From positions 186,001-250,000 of the forward strand of contig NZ_JABXOF010000003.1 of assembly GCF_013375155.1 (NCBI RefSeq): DNA of 64,000 bases. The letters run 5' to 3'. The notes under the pieces are model-generated. The model made no database searches. It was given only the letters and a program-made list of their open reading frames with translations, and was not told where the DNA came from. Of the stretch, positions 6,603-14,708 are shown piece after piece. The position numbers and the translations under genes are program-made. Numbering within the stretch: position 1 is the stretch's first letter; every line of letters begins with the position of its first letter. This DNA comes from Serratia ureilytica. Its GTDB lineage: Bacteria; Pseudomonadota; Gammaproteobacteria; Enterobacterales; Enterobacteriaceae.

Positions 6603-8207
6603 ATGGTTAGTGTTGAGGATTCGATCAACCAACGTTTATTGCTGGCCCTTCAACAACATGGACAGCGCCCGGCGCTTTTTGAACACGGGGAGGTTTACAC
6701 TTACGACTGGCTGAACGGTGCGGTGGCTTCAGCCGCTTTGAAGCTGTGTCAATTGGGCGTGGTGAAGGGCGATCGGATCGCCTATCAATTGCGCAACACC
6801 CGTGAAGCGGTTGTCATCATGCTCTCTTCGTTGATGCTCGGTGCGATCCCGGTGCCGATATTACCCTCTTATCGAGAAAAAGAGCTGAGGCACATTCTGC
6901 ATCTGACGGCGCCAAAAGTATTTGCCCTGCAGCGAGGTTCCCGTCGCTATAACCCACTTGCCGCTTTGCAGACGCTGTTGGCCGAAGGTCTCAATATCGA
7001 TGTGATATTGGTCGAAGACTACGATGACGCCGGGCACGACACTCGTTACCTAAACCTGCAACATTTCTGTTCGCCTTTGACGCCCGCGCCGCCACTTCAC
7101 GCCGCCACCATGACGCCGTCGGATACCGCCGTCATGTTGCTCTCGAGCGGCACCACCGGTTTACCTAAAGCGATTGCCCGTAAAAATGGCGGCTACAGCT
7201 ATATGATCGAGTGCGGCTGTGACGTGTTTGCTTTAGACAGCCATTCGGTCTATTTCGCCGCGATGCCGGTTTCGCATGGGTTTGTCATCAATTGCCCCGG
7301 TATACTCGGTACGCTTTCTCGCGGCGGCGCCGTTGCGCTCGCCGACGCCCCGTCGGCGGAAACGGCGTTGGACGTGATCGAGCAATGCGGCGTGACACAC
7401 ACCACGCTGGTGCCTGCGTTGCTGTCTCAATGGAGCGAACTGCAGCGGCAAACGCCGCGCGACCTGACGTCTTTGTGGCATGTTCAGGTGGGTGGCGCCA
7501 GGGTGACGCCTGAGCTAGCGGCCTCCGCCTCCCGCAACCTCGGCATTACCCTGCAGCAGTGCTATGGCATGAGCGAAGGGCTGCTGTGTTTTAACTCGAT
7601 TGACGATGATGACACTCTGCGATTCAGCTCTCAGGGCCGGCCGTTGAGCCCGCATGATGAAGTGCTGATCGTCGACGAAAACGGCCGTCCTTTGCCCGTG
7701 GGCAAATCAGGCGAACTGATCACCCGCGGCCCTTATACGCTCACCGAGTATTACCAAAATCCCCAGGCTAATCGTAGCGCGTTTACGGCGGACGGCTTCT
7801 ACCGTACCGGCGACCTGGCGCACGTCGATGCCGCGGGCAACATTTTCATCGACGGCCGCGTAAACGACTCGATCAACCGCGGGGGAGAGAAATTCAGTCC
7901 CAATGAGATAGAGGAGTTGGCTGAACAGCATCCTGCCGTGGTGCGAGCCGCCTGCGTTGGTATGCCGGACGATCTCTACGGTGAGGTGCCTTGTCTGTTT
8001 GTCACCAGCACAGATACCACTCTGACTCTCAGCGCATTGCGCCGCTTCTTTGAGAAAGAAGGGCTGGCGGCGTTCAAGGCGCCGGAGCGGCTGATTGTCA
8101 TCGATACCATTCCGATGAAAGGGATCGGCAAGATAGATCGCGTGACGTTGCGCGACATACTGCGCCAGGAACAGACGGTCAAAAATACGGCGGGGTTGAA
8201 CTCATGA
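6603..8207 (+). CDS. Aryl-acid AMP ligase (EntE/DhbE superfamily) with a non-salicylate pocket; candidate picolinate activator
   Basis: A 534-residue adenylating enzyme with the ANL motifs LLSSGTTGLPKAIARK (A3), YGMSEG (A5), FYRTGDLA (A7), INRGGEKFSPNEIEE (A8) and a C-terminal GIGKIDRV holding the catalytic Lys. It follows DhbE/YbtE closely (SHGF, NCPG, GILGTLSRGG). DhbE has His234-Asn235, where the Asn contacts the 2-hydroxyl of its aryl acid. Here the pair is His225-Gly226, and the Ser240 position is Cys231. Loss of that Asn argues against salicylate or 2,3-dihydroxybenzoate and fits an aryl acid without an ortho hydroxyl, such as picolinate. It probably loads the stand-alone carrier protein just upstream. 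It overlaps the thioesterase by ATGA. Family sure; substrate is inference. Confidence 0.85.
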   Translation: MVSVEDSINQRLLLALQQHGQRPALFEHGEVYTYDWLNGAVASAALKLCQLGVVKGDRIAYQLRNTREAVVIMLSSLMLGAIPVPILPSYREKELRHILHLTAPKVFALQRGSRRYNPLAALQTLLAEGLNIDVILVEDYDDAGHDTRYLNLQHFCSPLTPAPPLHAATMTPSDTAVMLLSSGTTGLPKAIARKNGGYSYMIECGCDVFALDSHSVYFAAMPVSHGFVINCPGILGTLSRGGAVALADAPSAETALDVIEQCGVTHTTLVPALLSQWSELQRQTPRDLTSLWHVQVGGARVTPELAASASRNLGITLQQCYGMSEGLLCFNSIDDDDTLRFSSQGRPLSPHDEVLIVDENGRPLPVGKSGELITRGPYTLTEYYQNPQANRSAFTADGFYRTGDLAHVDAAGNIFIDGRVNDSINRGGEKFSPNEIEELAEQHPAVVRAACVGMPDDLYGEVPCLFVTSTDTTLTLSALRRFFEKEGLAAFKAPERLIVIDTIPMKGIGKIDRVTLRDILRQEQTVKNTAGLNS

Positions 8208-8932
8208 CGCCATTGCGCACGTCTCTCGGTTGCGTGGTGAGGCTCAGCCGCCCATGCAGTTCACCGGTCAGCAAACAATTGGTCGTATTTCCACATGCCG
8301 GCGGCGGCGTTGCGTTCTATCAGCACTGGCGTGATCTGCTGCCGGACGAGGTGGATCTGTTCATCGTGCAGTATCCCGGGCGAGAAGACGCGCAAGACGC
8401 GCCGGCTTGGGAAACGGCGCAGCGAGCCATTACGCGCTGCGTTGATGCGCTGCATTCTTCGCTGGGCATCGCGCCGGTGGTGATTTTCGGTCATAGCATG
8501 GGCGCGCTGTTTGCCCTGCAGGTTGCCGCGGCGTTACAAGCGTCGCGTTTTAACATCGACGCCGTGTTGTCGGCCCAGCGCGCGCCCTCTGAACTGAAAA
8601 TACTTCAACAGGAAAGCCTGCGGCAAGAGGTGTTGGGCGACATCCTGACATTCAGTGAAAGCAGCGGCGCACTGTCGCTGGATGAGATCACTCGCCCGCT
8701 TGTCACCCGCTTGATACAGCAAGATCTACAGCTGTTGGGCGCGCTCAGCGCAGAACCTTTGCCCGACATGCAGCCACGCATTTTGGGCGGCGATAACGAT
8801 CCGTTGGTTAGCCGCGCCGCGCTGTCGCGGTGGGAAAAAGAACTCCCCGGCAGCCGGGTGCAATTCCTCGCGGGCGATCACTTTTATTTCGCGCAGGACA
8901 CCGCTGCGTTTCTCCGCCAGCTGCTCCGGTAA
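8204..8932 (+). CDS. Type II thioesterase (GrsT/YbtT-like alpha/beta hydrolase)
   Basis: A 242-residue hydrolase that starts inside the ligase stop (ATGA overlap), so it is translationally coupled. It has the opening VVFPHAGGGVAFYQHW typical of NRPS/PKS type II thioesterases, the nucleophile motif FGHSMGA (Ser98), the acidic position near GGDNDPLV and the C-terminal His in AGDHFYF. Family members clear mis-primed or stalled carrier proteins, and some release the product. With no TE domain on the PKS, it may also release the beta-keto acyl chain from the KS-AT-ACP protein in this pathway (inference). Confidence 0.88.
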   Translation: MTPLRTSLGCVVRLSRPCSSPVSKQLVVFPHAGGGVAFYQHWRDLLPDEVDLFIVQYPGREDAQDAPAWETAQRAITRCVDALHSSLGIAPVVIFGHSMGALFALQVAAALQASRFNIDAVLSAQRAPSELKILQQESLRQEVLGDILTFSESSGALSLDEITRPLVTRLIQQDLQLLGALSAEPLPDMQPRILGGDNDPLVSRAALSRWEKELPGSRVQFLAGDHFYFAQDTAAFLRQLLR

Positions 8933-8974
8933 CGCTGGCTTATTTGTCAACGTATGGCTTTAAAGGAACCTCTG

Positions 8975-10003
8975 ATGAATTTTGAGCTGTTTAACCCACA
9001 GGATTGCGCACCGGATACGGAGAAAGCCTTCGCTCTGTTCCCCCAGTTGAAAAAATTCTATGCGACGTTAGGCAATACCCCGCTGGTTGAAGTGCCGTCG
9101 CCAAAGGGAAAGGCGTCGATTTACGCCAAGTTTGAGTTTGAGAATCCGTTTGGCTCGGTGAAAGACCGCACCGCGTTCGGTCTGTTTTGCGATGCCATCA
9201 ATCAACACGACTTCGCCGCCGGTGAATTGAAGTTGCTCGATTCCTCGGGGGGCAATATGGCGAAAGCCCTGGCCAAACTCGGCAATATGTGCGGGATAGC
9301 GGTGCAAGTGGTGATCCCGGATTCGTCTCCGCAACCGCTTATCGACACGTTAAAAGCCGATAAAGCCATCGTTACTCTGGTCGATCGCAATCAGTTCCTG
9401 CTCGGCGTCATTGCACGCAGCCAGCAGATTGCGCATGAAGATGGCAGTTGGACGCTGCTTTCTCAGCATCTTAACCTGGTCAACACCGCCGTACATCAGC
9501 ATGCGACGGGCGCAGAGATTCGCCGGCAGCTGGAGGGTGAGCGCATCGACGGTTGGGTATCGGCGGTAGGGACCGGCGGGACCTTGTCGGGGGTGGCCGC
9601 CGCGTTGCGGCAGGATAACCCACAGCTGATCGTGTGGGGCAGCACGCCGCGCGAACTGCCTTACGGTACGCTGTCTGCGCCGAACGGTGAACCTAAATTT
9701 GCCGGAGCCGGCGGGTTGGGCTTCGGTTTCCGTCAGCCTTTCATCAGTAAGTTGATGCCGCAGGAACCGCCTTTCAATCCGGTTTCCTATCGGGAAGCGC
9801 TCAGCGCGATGCACGAATTCCATCAGTTGACCGGCGTTAAAATCGGCGCATCTTCCGCCGCCAACTGGAAAACGGCCTGTAAGCTGGCAGAAACGCTGAG
9901 TGCGGATCAACGGGTTGTCACACTCTTTGCCGACGCCGGTTCCGATATCGATCGAGAAAAAGGGCGCGAGTGGTTCAAACAATCTGAAGCCTTGACCGTT
10001 TAA
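8975..10003 (+). CDS. Fold-type II PLP enzyme of the cysteine synthase family (beta-replacement)
   Basis: A 342-residue protein. The PLP lysine is Lys63 in NPFGSVKDRTA, and the phosphate-binding loop is GTGGTLSG. The substrate (asparagine) loop reads SSGGNMAKALA (91-101) instead of the TSGNTG of CysK, so the acceptor or donor probably differs. ATG 8975 has AAAGGA upstream and is preferred to the ATG at 8954. Related enzymes attack the aminoacrylate made from O-activated serine. SbnA does so to make diaminopropionate, and tryptophan synthase beta does so with a carbon nucleophile. Here the carbanion of a beta-keto acid from the PKS would be a chemically sensible nucleophile, giving a 2-amino-5-oxo acid. 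Family sure, reaction inferred. Confidence 0.85.
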   Translation: MNFELFNPQDCAPDTEKAFALFPQLKKFYATLGNTPLVEVPSPKGKASIYAKFEFENPFGSVKDRTAFGLFCDAINQHDFAAGELKLLDSSGGNMAKALAKLGNMCGIAVQVVIPDSSPQPLIDTLKADKAIVTLVDRNQFLLGVIARSQQIAHEDGSWTLLSQHLNLVNTAVHQHATGAEIRRQLEGERIDGWVSAVGTGGTLSGVAAALRQDNPQLIVWGSTPRELPYGTLSAPNGEPKFAGAGGLGFGFRQPFISKLMPQEPPFNPVSYREALSAMHEFHQLTGVKIGASSAANWKTACKLAETLSADQRVVTLFADAGSDIDREKGREWFKQSEALTV

Positions 10004-10025
10004 TAACGTCTAAAAGGAATATTTC

Positions 10026-10583
10026 ATGGAAATTATACAGGGCAATAATAATGTATTGTCTGAGCTGATCGCGCTTGGCGATTATGTTCGCCAGTTAATA
10101 AGTTCAGGTAAAGAGGCCAACGATATTGAGCATATTTTGGCGACGAAAGACGGCTATAACAATGCCACCGTGCTTTCCGTTATCGAAATGGCAAATATTA
10201 CCTTTAAAGCAAAAGCGGATAATGTCCCTAACGTTGGCGATGCCAATTCACATATCGATCGGTTGGTGGATAAGCAGGGGCATGATATCGGCACGATGAA
10301 GGGCCAGGGGTGGAAAATCGCCTCACTGCCGGACGACAGCGTGGTTTCCTGGTACCACGAGACGGCCGAGACGCCGCTGGGGCGAATCGAAACCGCCGGC
10401 ATTTGGAATTCCAGTGCGATTTGGGCGGGGCAATGGCAATCGTTGTTCGCCGCCGGCGTTAGCGGGGATGTCATGGGGAAGATCGGCGTTCGTCAGCTCT
10501 ATCAGGATATTCCGCGAGAAAAATATCTGACGCTGATCGTCCTGTTGCCGCTGGATCAGATTAAAAGCTTAATTAAAAAATAA
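10026..10583 (+). CDS. Unknown 185-aa protein of the biosynthetic operon
   Basis: I do not recognise the family with certainty. The N-terminal third (about 1-70) is helical. The C-terminal part is beta-rich with VGDANSHIDRLVDKQGHDIG, then WYHETAETPLGRIETAG and SGDVMGKIGVRQL. This spaced Gly/Asp pattern is loosely reminiscent of allene-oxide-cyclase or dirigent-like barrels. There is no signal peptide and no membrane segment. It sits 22 bp after the PLP enzyme and 40 bp before the flavoenzyme, with AAAGGA before its ATG, so it belongs to the operon. A cyclase or accessory role is possible but unproven. Confidence 0.6.
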   Translation: MEIIQGNNNVLSELIALGDYVRQLISSGKEANDIEHILATKDGYNNATVLSVIEMANITFKAKADNVPNVGDANSHIDRLVDKQGHDIGTMKGQGWKIASLPDDSVVSWYHETAETPLGRIETAGIWNSSAIWAGQWQSLFAAGVSGDVMGKIGVRQLYQDIPREKYLTLIVLLPLDQIKSLIKK

Positions 10584-10623
10584 TTTTATCAAACACACAC
10601 AATATCCATTACGAGGGATAGGT

Positions 10624-11799
10624 ATGCACACGTCGGTACACTGGGATGTCATTATTATCGGCGCTGGCCCCATCGGGCTGGCCGCCGCATGGAATTATGC
10701 GCGAGAGCATCGCGACCATAAGGTTTTGGTCCTGGAACAACATGCGCTATTTACGCAACTGGCCGGCACCAGCGGGGAGGAGCGCCATTGGCGTTTGCAA
10801 TATTCGGAGCTGGAAATATTCCGCCTTACCCTGGAGGCCGACAAATTGTGGCGGCAGCTGGAACAACAGGCGGACAGAAAACTGATCCACCGCATTGGCA
10901 GCCTATGGTTCGGCGATGCGGATGTCTGGACCAATGAGGGGCAAATCCGCCAAACCATGCTTTCAATGGATGAAATGAGGTTGCCTTATGAACGTCTGAC
11001 GATGCGTGAAATCGAACGGCGCTATGGTTTCACCGGCTTGGACAGCAACTATGAAGGTTTCTTGCAGCAAGACGGCGGCGTGATCGACGTTAAAGGCACC
11101 CTGGCGTCGCTTTACTCGCTGGCCAGCGAAGCCGGCGTGGAGTTCCAGTTCCAGCAATGTGTGAAGGCCGTGGAGCCCGATGCTCGGGGCGCAACGGTGC
11201 TGACGACGCAAAACCGTTATCGCGCCCGTAAAGTCCTGGTTGCCAGTGGGCCGGGCAGCAAGAAACTGCTGCGCCAGTTGGATATTGAACTTGCGCTTTC
11301 TACCTATGAGATGGCCTGCATCAGCATGCTGCGCAGCCAGCGCCTGGGAGCCAACGATCCCTTCTGGTTTGCTTTCCAACCGCCGGTGGAGAGCGACAGC
11401 AACCTGTTTTATGGCTTCCCGCCCAACCCTTGGTCCGTCAATGGGTTTGATCGGCTGGGGACCGATTTCGAAGTGGATCCGATCACCGAAGCCAATGCGC
11501 CTGGCTATAGGGCAAACCCGCAGCACGTGGAGCGCGCGTTGGAGTTTGCCCGCCGGCATATGCCGTTCCTCGAACCGGATAAACAGCATTCCGCTGCAAG
11601 CTGTCTGGCCGTGTTGCCCACCGATCCGGCGCGCCAATTCTATCTCGACAGCGCCAAGGGCCGCTGCCACGGCGGCGAACATCTGGTGGTCTCGGCAGGG
11701 GGATGGGCGTTCAAATTTACGCCTCTGATGGGGCAAATTTGCGCCGATCTGCTGGCGGAACGAGAGCCCCGTTGGGACATCAGCGCATTGCGTTTCTGA
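10624..11799 (+). CDS. FAD-dependent amine oxidase of the sarcosine oxidase (MSOX/NikD) family
   Basis: A 391-residue flavoprotein with the N-terminal dinucleotide motif IIGAGPIGLAAA (13-18), an acidic VLVLEQ strand end and GTSGEERHWRLQYSE, typical of DAO/MSOX proteins. The C-terminal SCLAVLPTDPARQFYLD places Cys327 where MSOX and NikD carry their covalent FAD cysteine. The C-terminus GGWAFKFTPLMGQ is also characteristic. NikD, in the same family, aromatises piperideine-2-carboxylate to picolinate. Lying beside an aryl-acid ligase with a non-salicylate pocket and an amino-acid-dehydrogenase-like gene, the same reaction is the best guess. Alternative: oxidation of another secondary amine or imino acid. 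It is followed 13 bp later by the PKS gene. Confidence 0.87.
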   Translation: MHTSVHWDVIIIGAGPIGLAAAWNYAREHRDHKVLVLEQHALFTQLAGTSGEERHWRLQYSELEIFRLTLEADKLWRQLEQQADRKLIHRIGSLWFGDADVWTNEGQIRQTMLSMDEMRLPYERLTMREIERRYGFTGLDSNYEGFLQQDGGVIDVKGTLASLYSLASEAGVEFQFQQCVKAVEPDARGATVLTTQNRYRARKVLVASGPGSKKLLRQLDIELALSTYEMACISMLRSQRLGANDPFWFAFQPPVESDSNLFYGFPPNPWSVNGFDRLGTDFEVDPITEANAPGYRANPQHVERALEFARRHMPFLEPDKQHSAASCLAVLPTDPARQFYLDSAKGRCHGGEHLVVSAGGWAFKFTPLMGQICADLLAEREPRWDISALRF

Positions 11800-11812
11800 G
11801 CGGAGAACCTTC

Positions 11813-14692
11813 ATGCAGCAGGTGAACAGCAATGAACGGGATATCGCCCTGGTTGGCATGGCCTGCCGTTTCCCGGGTGCCGAGGACATCGAAAGCTGGT
11901 GGCATAATTTGATCAACGGTGTCGAATCCCTGGTTCGCGTCGATAACGATCGGGATGATGCCGTCGACAAGGGATATATTCCCGTCGCCGCGCCTGTGGC
12001 CGGCGACATATCTCGCTTTGATGCAGGATTCTTCGGTATTAGCGCGCGCGATGCGCTGCTGATGGATCCCCAGCAGCGGCTCTTTTTGGAATGCGCCTGG
12101 CACGCGCTGGAAAGCGCCGGTGTGACACCGGGGGAACTTGAGGATACCGGGCTGTTCGCCGGCTGTAGCAGCTCTGACTATTTACGTCAGGCGCAAGGAT
12201 CCGAGCTACTCGATAAACTCAATCCTTCGCCGTTCGAGCGGCAAATAATGAGCGATAAAGATTACCTCACCAGCAGGGTGGCCTGGCATCTGGGCATCGG
12301 GGGGCCGGTGTGCAACGTGCAAGCCGCCTGCGCCACTTCGCTGGTGGCGGTATACGAAGCGGTCCACGCCTTGCGCAGCGGCCGTTGCAACCTGGCGTTA
12401 GCAGGCGCTTGTACCCTAAGGATCCCGCAAAACGACGGCTATTTTGCGCAGCAAGGCATGGTGTTTTCCACCGATGGGCACTGCCGGCCATTTTCCGCAG
12501 ATGCCAGCGGTACGGTATTCGGCAGCGGCGTCGGTGTGGTGGTGTTGAAGCGCCTGAGTGATGCGCTGGCGGCCGGCGATAACGTCGTCGCGGTGATCAA
12601 AGGCGTGGCGATGAATAATGACGGCGCGCGCAAAGTCAGTTTTACCACCACCAGTTTGCATGGCCAGCAACGCCTGCTGCGCCAGGCGATGGACGATGCC
12701 CGGTTGACGCCTGAGGATTTTCGCGCCATCGAAGCCCACGGTACGGGCACTCTGGCCGGCGATCCCATCGAATTCGAGGCGCTGAACGGCGTTTTCCGAG
12801 AGCATACGACACGACGGGGGTTCTGCGCCATCGGCGCAGTCAAGGCTAACGTCGGGCACCTGGAAACCTGCGCCGGCATGGCGGGATTGATTAAGGCCGC
12901 CCTGCAAATTCAGCATGGCTGGCTCACGCCGCAGATCAACGTTGGCTCACCGAATCCGGAAATGGCATTGGCGGAGAGTCCGTTTGAGTTTATCTGTTCC
13001 GCTCAACGGTGGGATCGCGAGGATCCGCGCCAGGCCATCGGCGTCAGCGCATTCGGTATTGGCGGTACGAATGCGCATGTCGTACTGGCGAGGCCGCCTG
13101 TCATGCCGCCGGCGCGAACAGCGGCCTCATTGTCCTCCACCGTCGTACCGATCAGCGCACAGTCAGAACAGGCCTGGCATCGGCTGGTAAAACGCTATCT
13201 GCAGCGACCGCACGGCGAAAACGACGAACGCTTGGCCTGGAGCGCGCAAAGCGGAAGAAAGTCGCTGCGCTATCGCGGCACCTTGCAGATAGACGATCGG
13301 GGCGCGTTGAGCGTGAAAGAAAACATGATGGATACGGGGAAAGGGCGCTTGTCGGTAGTTTTCCAATTCCCTGGCCAGGGAAGCCAGTTTATCGGTATGG
13401 CCAGCGATTTGATGGCGCAGGATGCGACCTTCAGAAAACTGATGAACGACAAACTGCAGATAGTGCAAACGCAAGCCGCACTGGATCTCTCGGCGTTATT
13501 TACCGGAGAGGCCGCACCCGAGTCGATTAACGATACCGCGTTGACGCAGCCCGCGCTGATCGCCGTCGAAATCTCCATGGCCGAACTGCTGATGCATTAC
13601 GGCGTCGAGCCGGATTGGGTCATTGGGCACAGCCTCGGCGAAATTGCGGCGGCCTGGGCCGCTGGGGTGTTCTCGGTGCAAGAGGCGCTGGTTTTCGCCG
13701 CTCATCGTGGGCGTCTGATGGCCGGGTTGCCGTCCGGGATGATGTTGGCGGTAGAGCTGAGCGTTCAACAGGTTCAGCCCTGGTTGAGTCATCAGCTATC
13801 GCTGGCGGCAGAAAACAGTGATGACGGCTGCGTGCTGTCCGGCACCGCTGAAGCCATTCGCGCTTGCGAACGCCAGATGCGAGACCGAGGCGTGCGATGC
13901 AAAGCCTTGAATGTTTCACATGCGTTTCATTCGACCCTGATGGATCCCATTCTTGACGAGCTGGCCGATATTGCGCCGCCGCCGGGTGAATCGGCGACGG
14001 GGGTACGTTACGTCTCCGCCTTGCTGGCGACCGAAGTCGAATGTTCGGCGCTTGACGGCCGCTATTGGGCGCGTCATGCCCGTGAACCGGTCAATTACCA
14101 CCGCGCCTTGCAGCAGCTACCGCAGCGCGGCAAGACGTTGTTTATCGAAGTTGGGCCGGGTTCGACGCTCACGGCGTTGGTTGCACAGCTGAAATCCGCC
14201 GGTTCTGTGACCGCGGTGCGAACCTTGCCGCGTCGCGACGAAGCGCAGAATGAAGGTGCCGTATGGATCCAGGCGCTGCAAAAAATCTGGCGCGCCAGCG
14301 TCAACGTTAACTGGCGCCGCCTGTGGCAACTGCCGCCTTCGCGCATCGCATTGCCGATGTATCCCTTCGATCCGGCGCACTGGTGGTTGGGCGAACGGGA
14401 CAGGCAGGGGCCGCAAGCCGAGCGAACGCCGGCGGCAACAAGCCAGTCAGATCCCCAGATGGCGCGTATCTGGCGCGTTTGGGGGGATGTGACCGGCGTG
14501 AACCCCGATTCTAACCACTGTGACTTTTTTGACGCCGGCGGGCAGTCGCTGATGGCGCTGCGCCTGCTGGCGATGTTGGAGCAAGAGTTTGGCAAGGCAA
14601 TAGGGATGGCCGATTTTCTTAAGCGGCCTACGCCGTGGGGCATTAAACAACAGTTGGACCAGGCTGGAGCATTCGAGCAAGATTCTCATTAA
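11813..14692 (+). CDS. Minimal type I polyketide synthase, KS-AT-ACP
   Basis: A 959-residue single-module PKS. The ketosynthase (about 10-430) has the nucleophile in QAACATS (Cys173), EAHGTGT (His309) and VGHLET (His349). The acyltransferase (about 515-830) has FPGQGSQF, GHSLGE (Ser607) and SHAFHS (703-706); the HAFH signature indicates malonyl-CoA. The carrier domain at the end has FDAGGQSLMAL (Ser912). There is no KR, DH, ER or TE, so one extension gives an unreduced beta-keto thioester. There is no loading domain, so the starter must come in trans, presumably from the ligase-charged carrier protein. The product in this reading is an aryl-C(O)-CH2-CO-ACP. The next gene begins 16 bp later. 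Confidence 0.92.
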   Translation: MQQVNSNERDIALVGMACRFPGAEDIESWWHNLINGVESLVRVDNDRDDAVDKGYIPVAAPVAGDISRFDAGFFGISARDALLMDPQQRLFLECAWHALESAGVTPGELEDTGLFAGCSSSDYLRQAQGSELLDKLNPSPFERQIMSDKDYLTSRVAWHLGIGGPVCNVQAACATSLVAVYEAVHALRSGRCNLALAGACTLRIPQNDGYFAQQGMVFSTDGHCRPFSADASGTVFGSGVGVVVLKRLSDALAAGDNVVAVIKGVAMNNDGARKVSFTTTSLHGQQRLLRQAMDDARLTPEDFRAIEAHGTGTLAGDPIEFEALNGVFREHTTRRGFCAIGAVKANVGHLETCAGMAGLIKAALQIQHGWLTPQINVGSPNPEMALAESPFEFICSAQRWDREDPRQAIGVSAFGIGGTNAHVVLARPPVMPPARTAASLSSTVVPISAQSEQAWHRLVKRYLQRPHGENDERLAWSAQSGRKSLRYRGTLQIDDRGALSVKENMMDTGKGRLSVVFQFPGQGSQFIGMASDLMAQDATFRKLMNDKLQIVQTQAALDLSALFTGEAAPESINDTALTQPALIAVEISMAELLMHYGVEPDWVIGHSLGEIAAAWAAGVFSVQEALVFAAHRGRLMAGLPSGMMLAVELSVQQVQPWLSHQLSLAAENSDDGCVLSGTAEAIRACERQMRDRGVRCKALNVSHAFHSTLMDPILDELADIAPPPGESATGVRYVSALLATEVECSALDGRYWARHAREPVNYHRALQQLPQRGKTLFIEVGPGSTLTALVAQLKSAGSVTAVRTLPRRDEAQNEGAVWIQALQKIWRASVNVNWRRLWQLPPSRIALPMYPFDPAHWWLGERDRQGPQAERTPAATSQSDPQMARIWRVWGDVTGVNPDSNHCDFFDAGGQSLMALRLLAMLEQEFGKAIGMADFLKRPTPWGIKQQLDQAGAFEQDSH

Positions 14693-14708
14693 AACAGGAT
14701 GGCAAATT

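Noticed and set aside
6603-8207. Taking this ligase as EntE supplying DHB to the NRPS at 33.7-42.2 kb
   Set aside because: The Asn that contacts the 2-hydroxyl is Gly226, the ligase lies in a separate TetR-linked operon, and no isochorismate or DHB genes accompany it.
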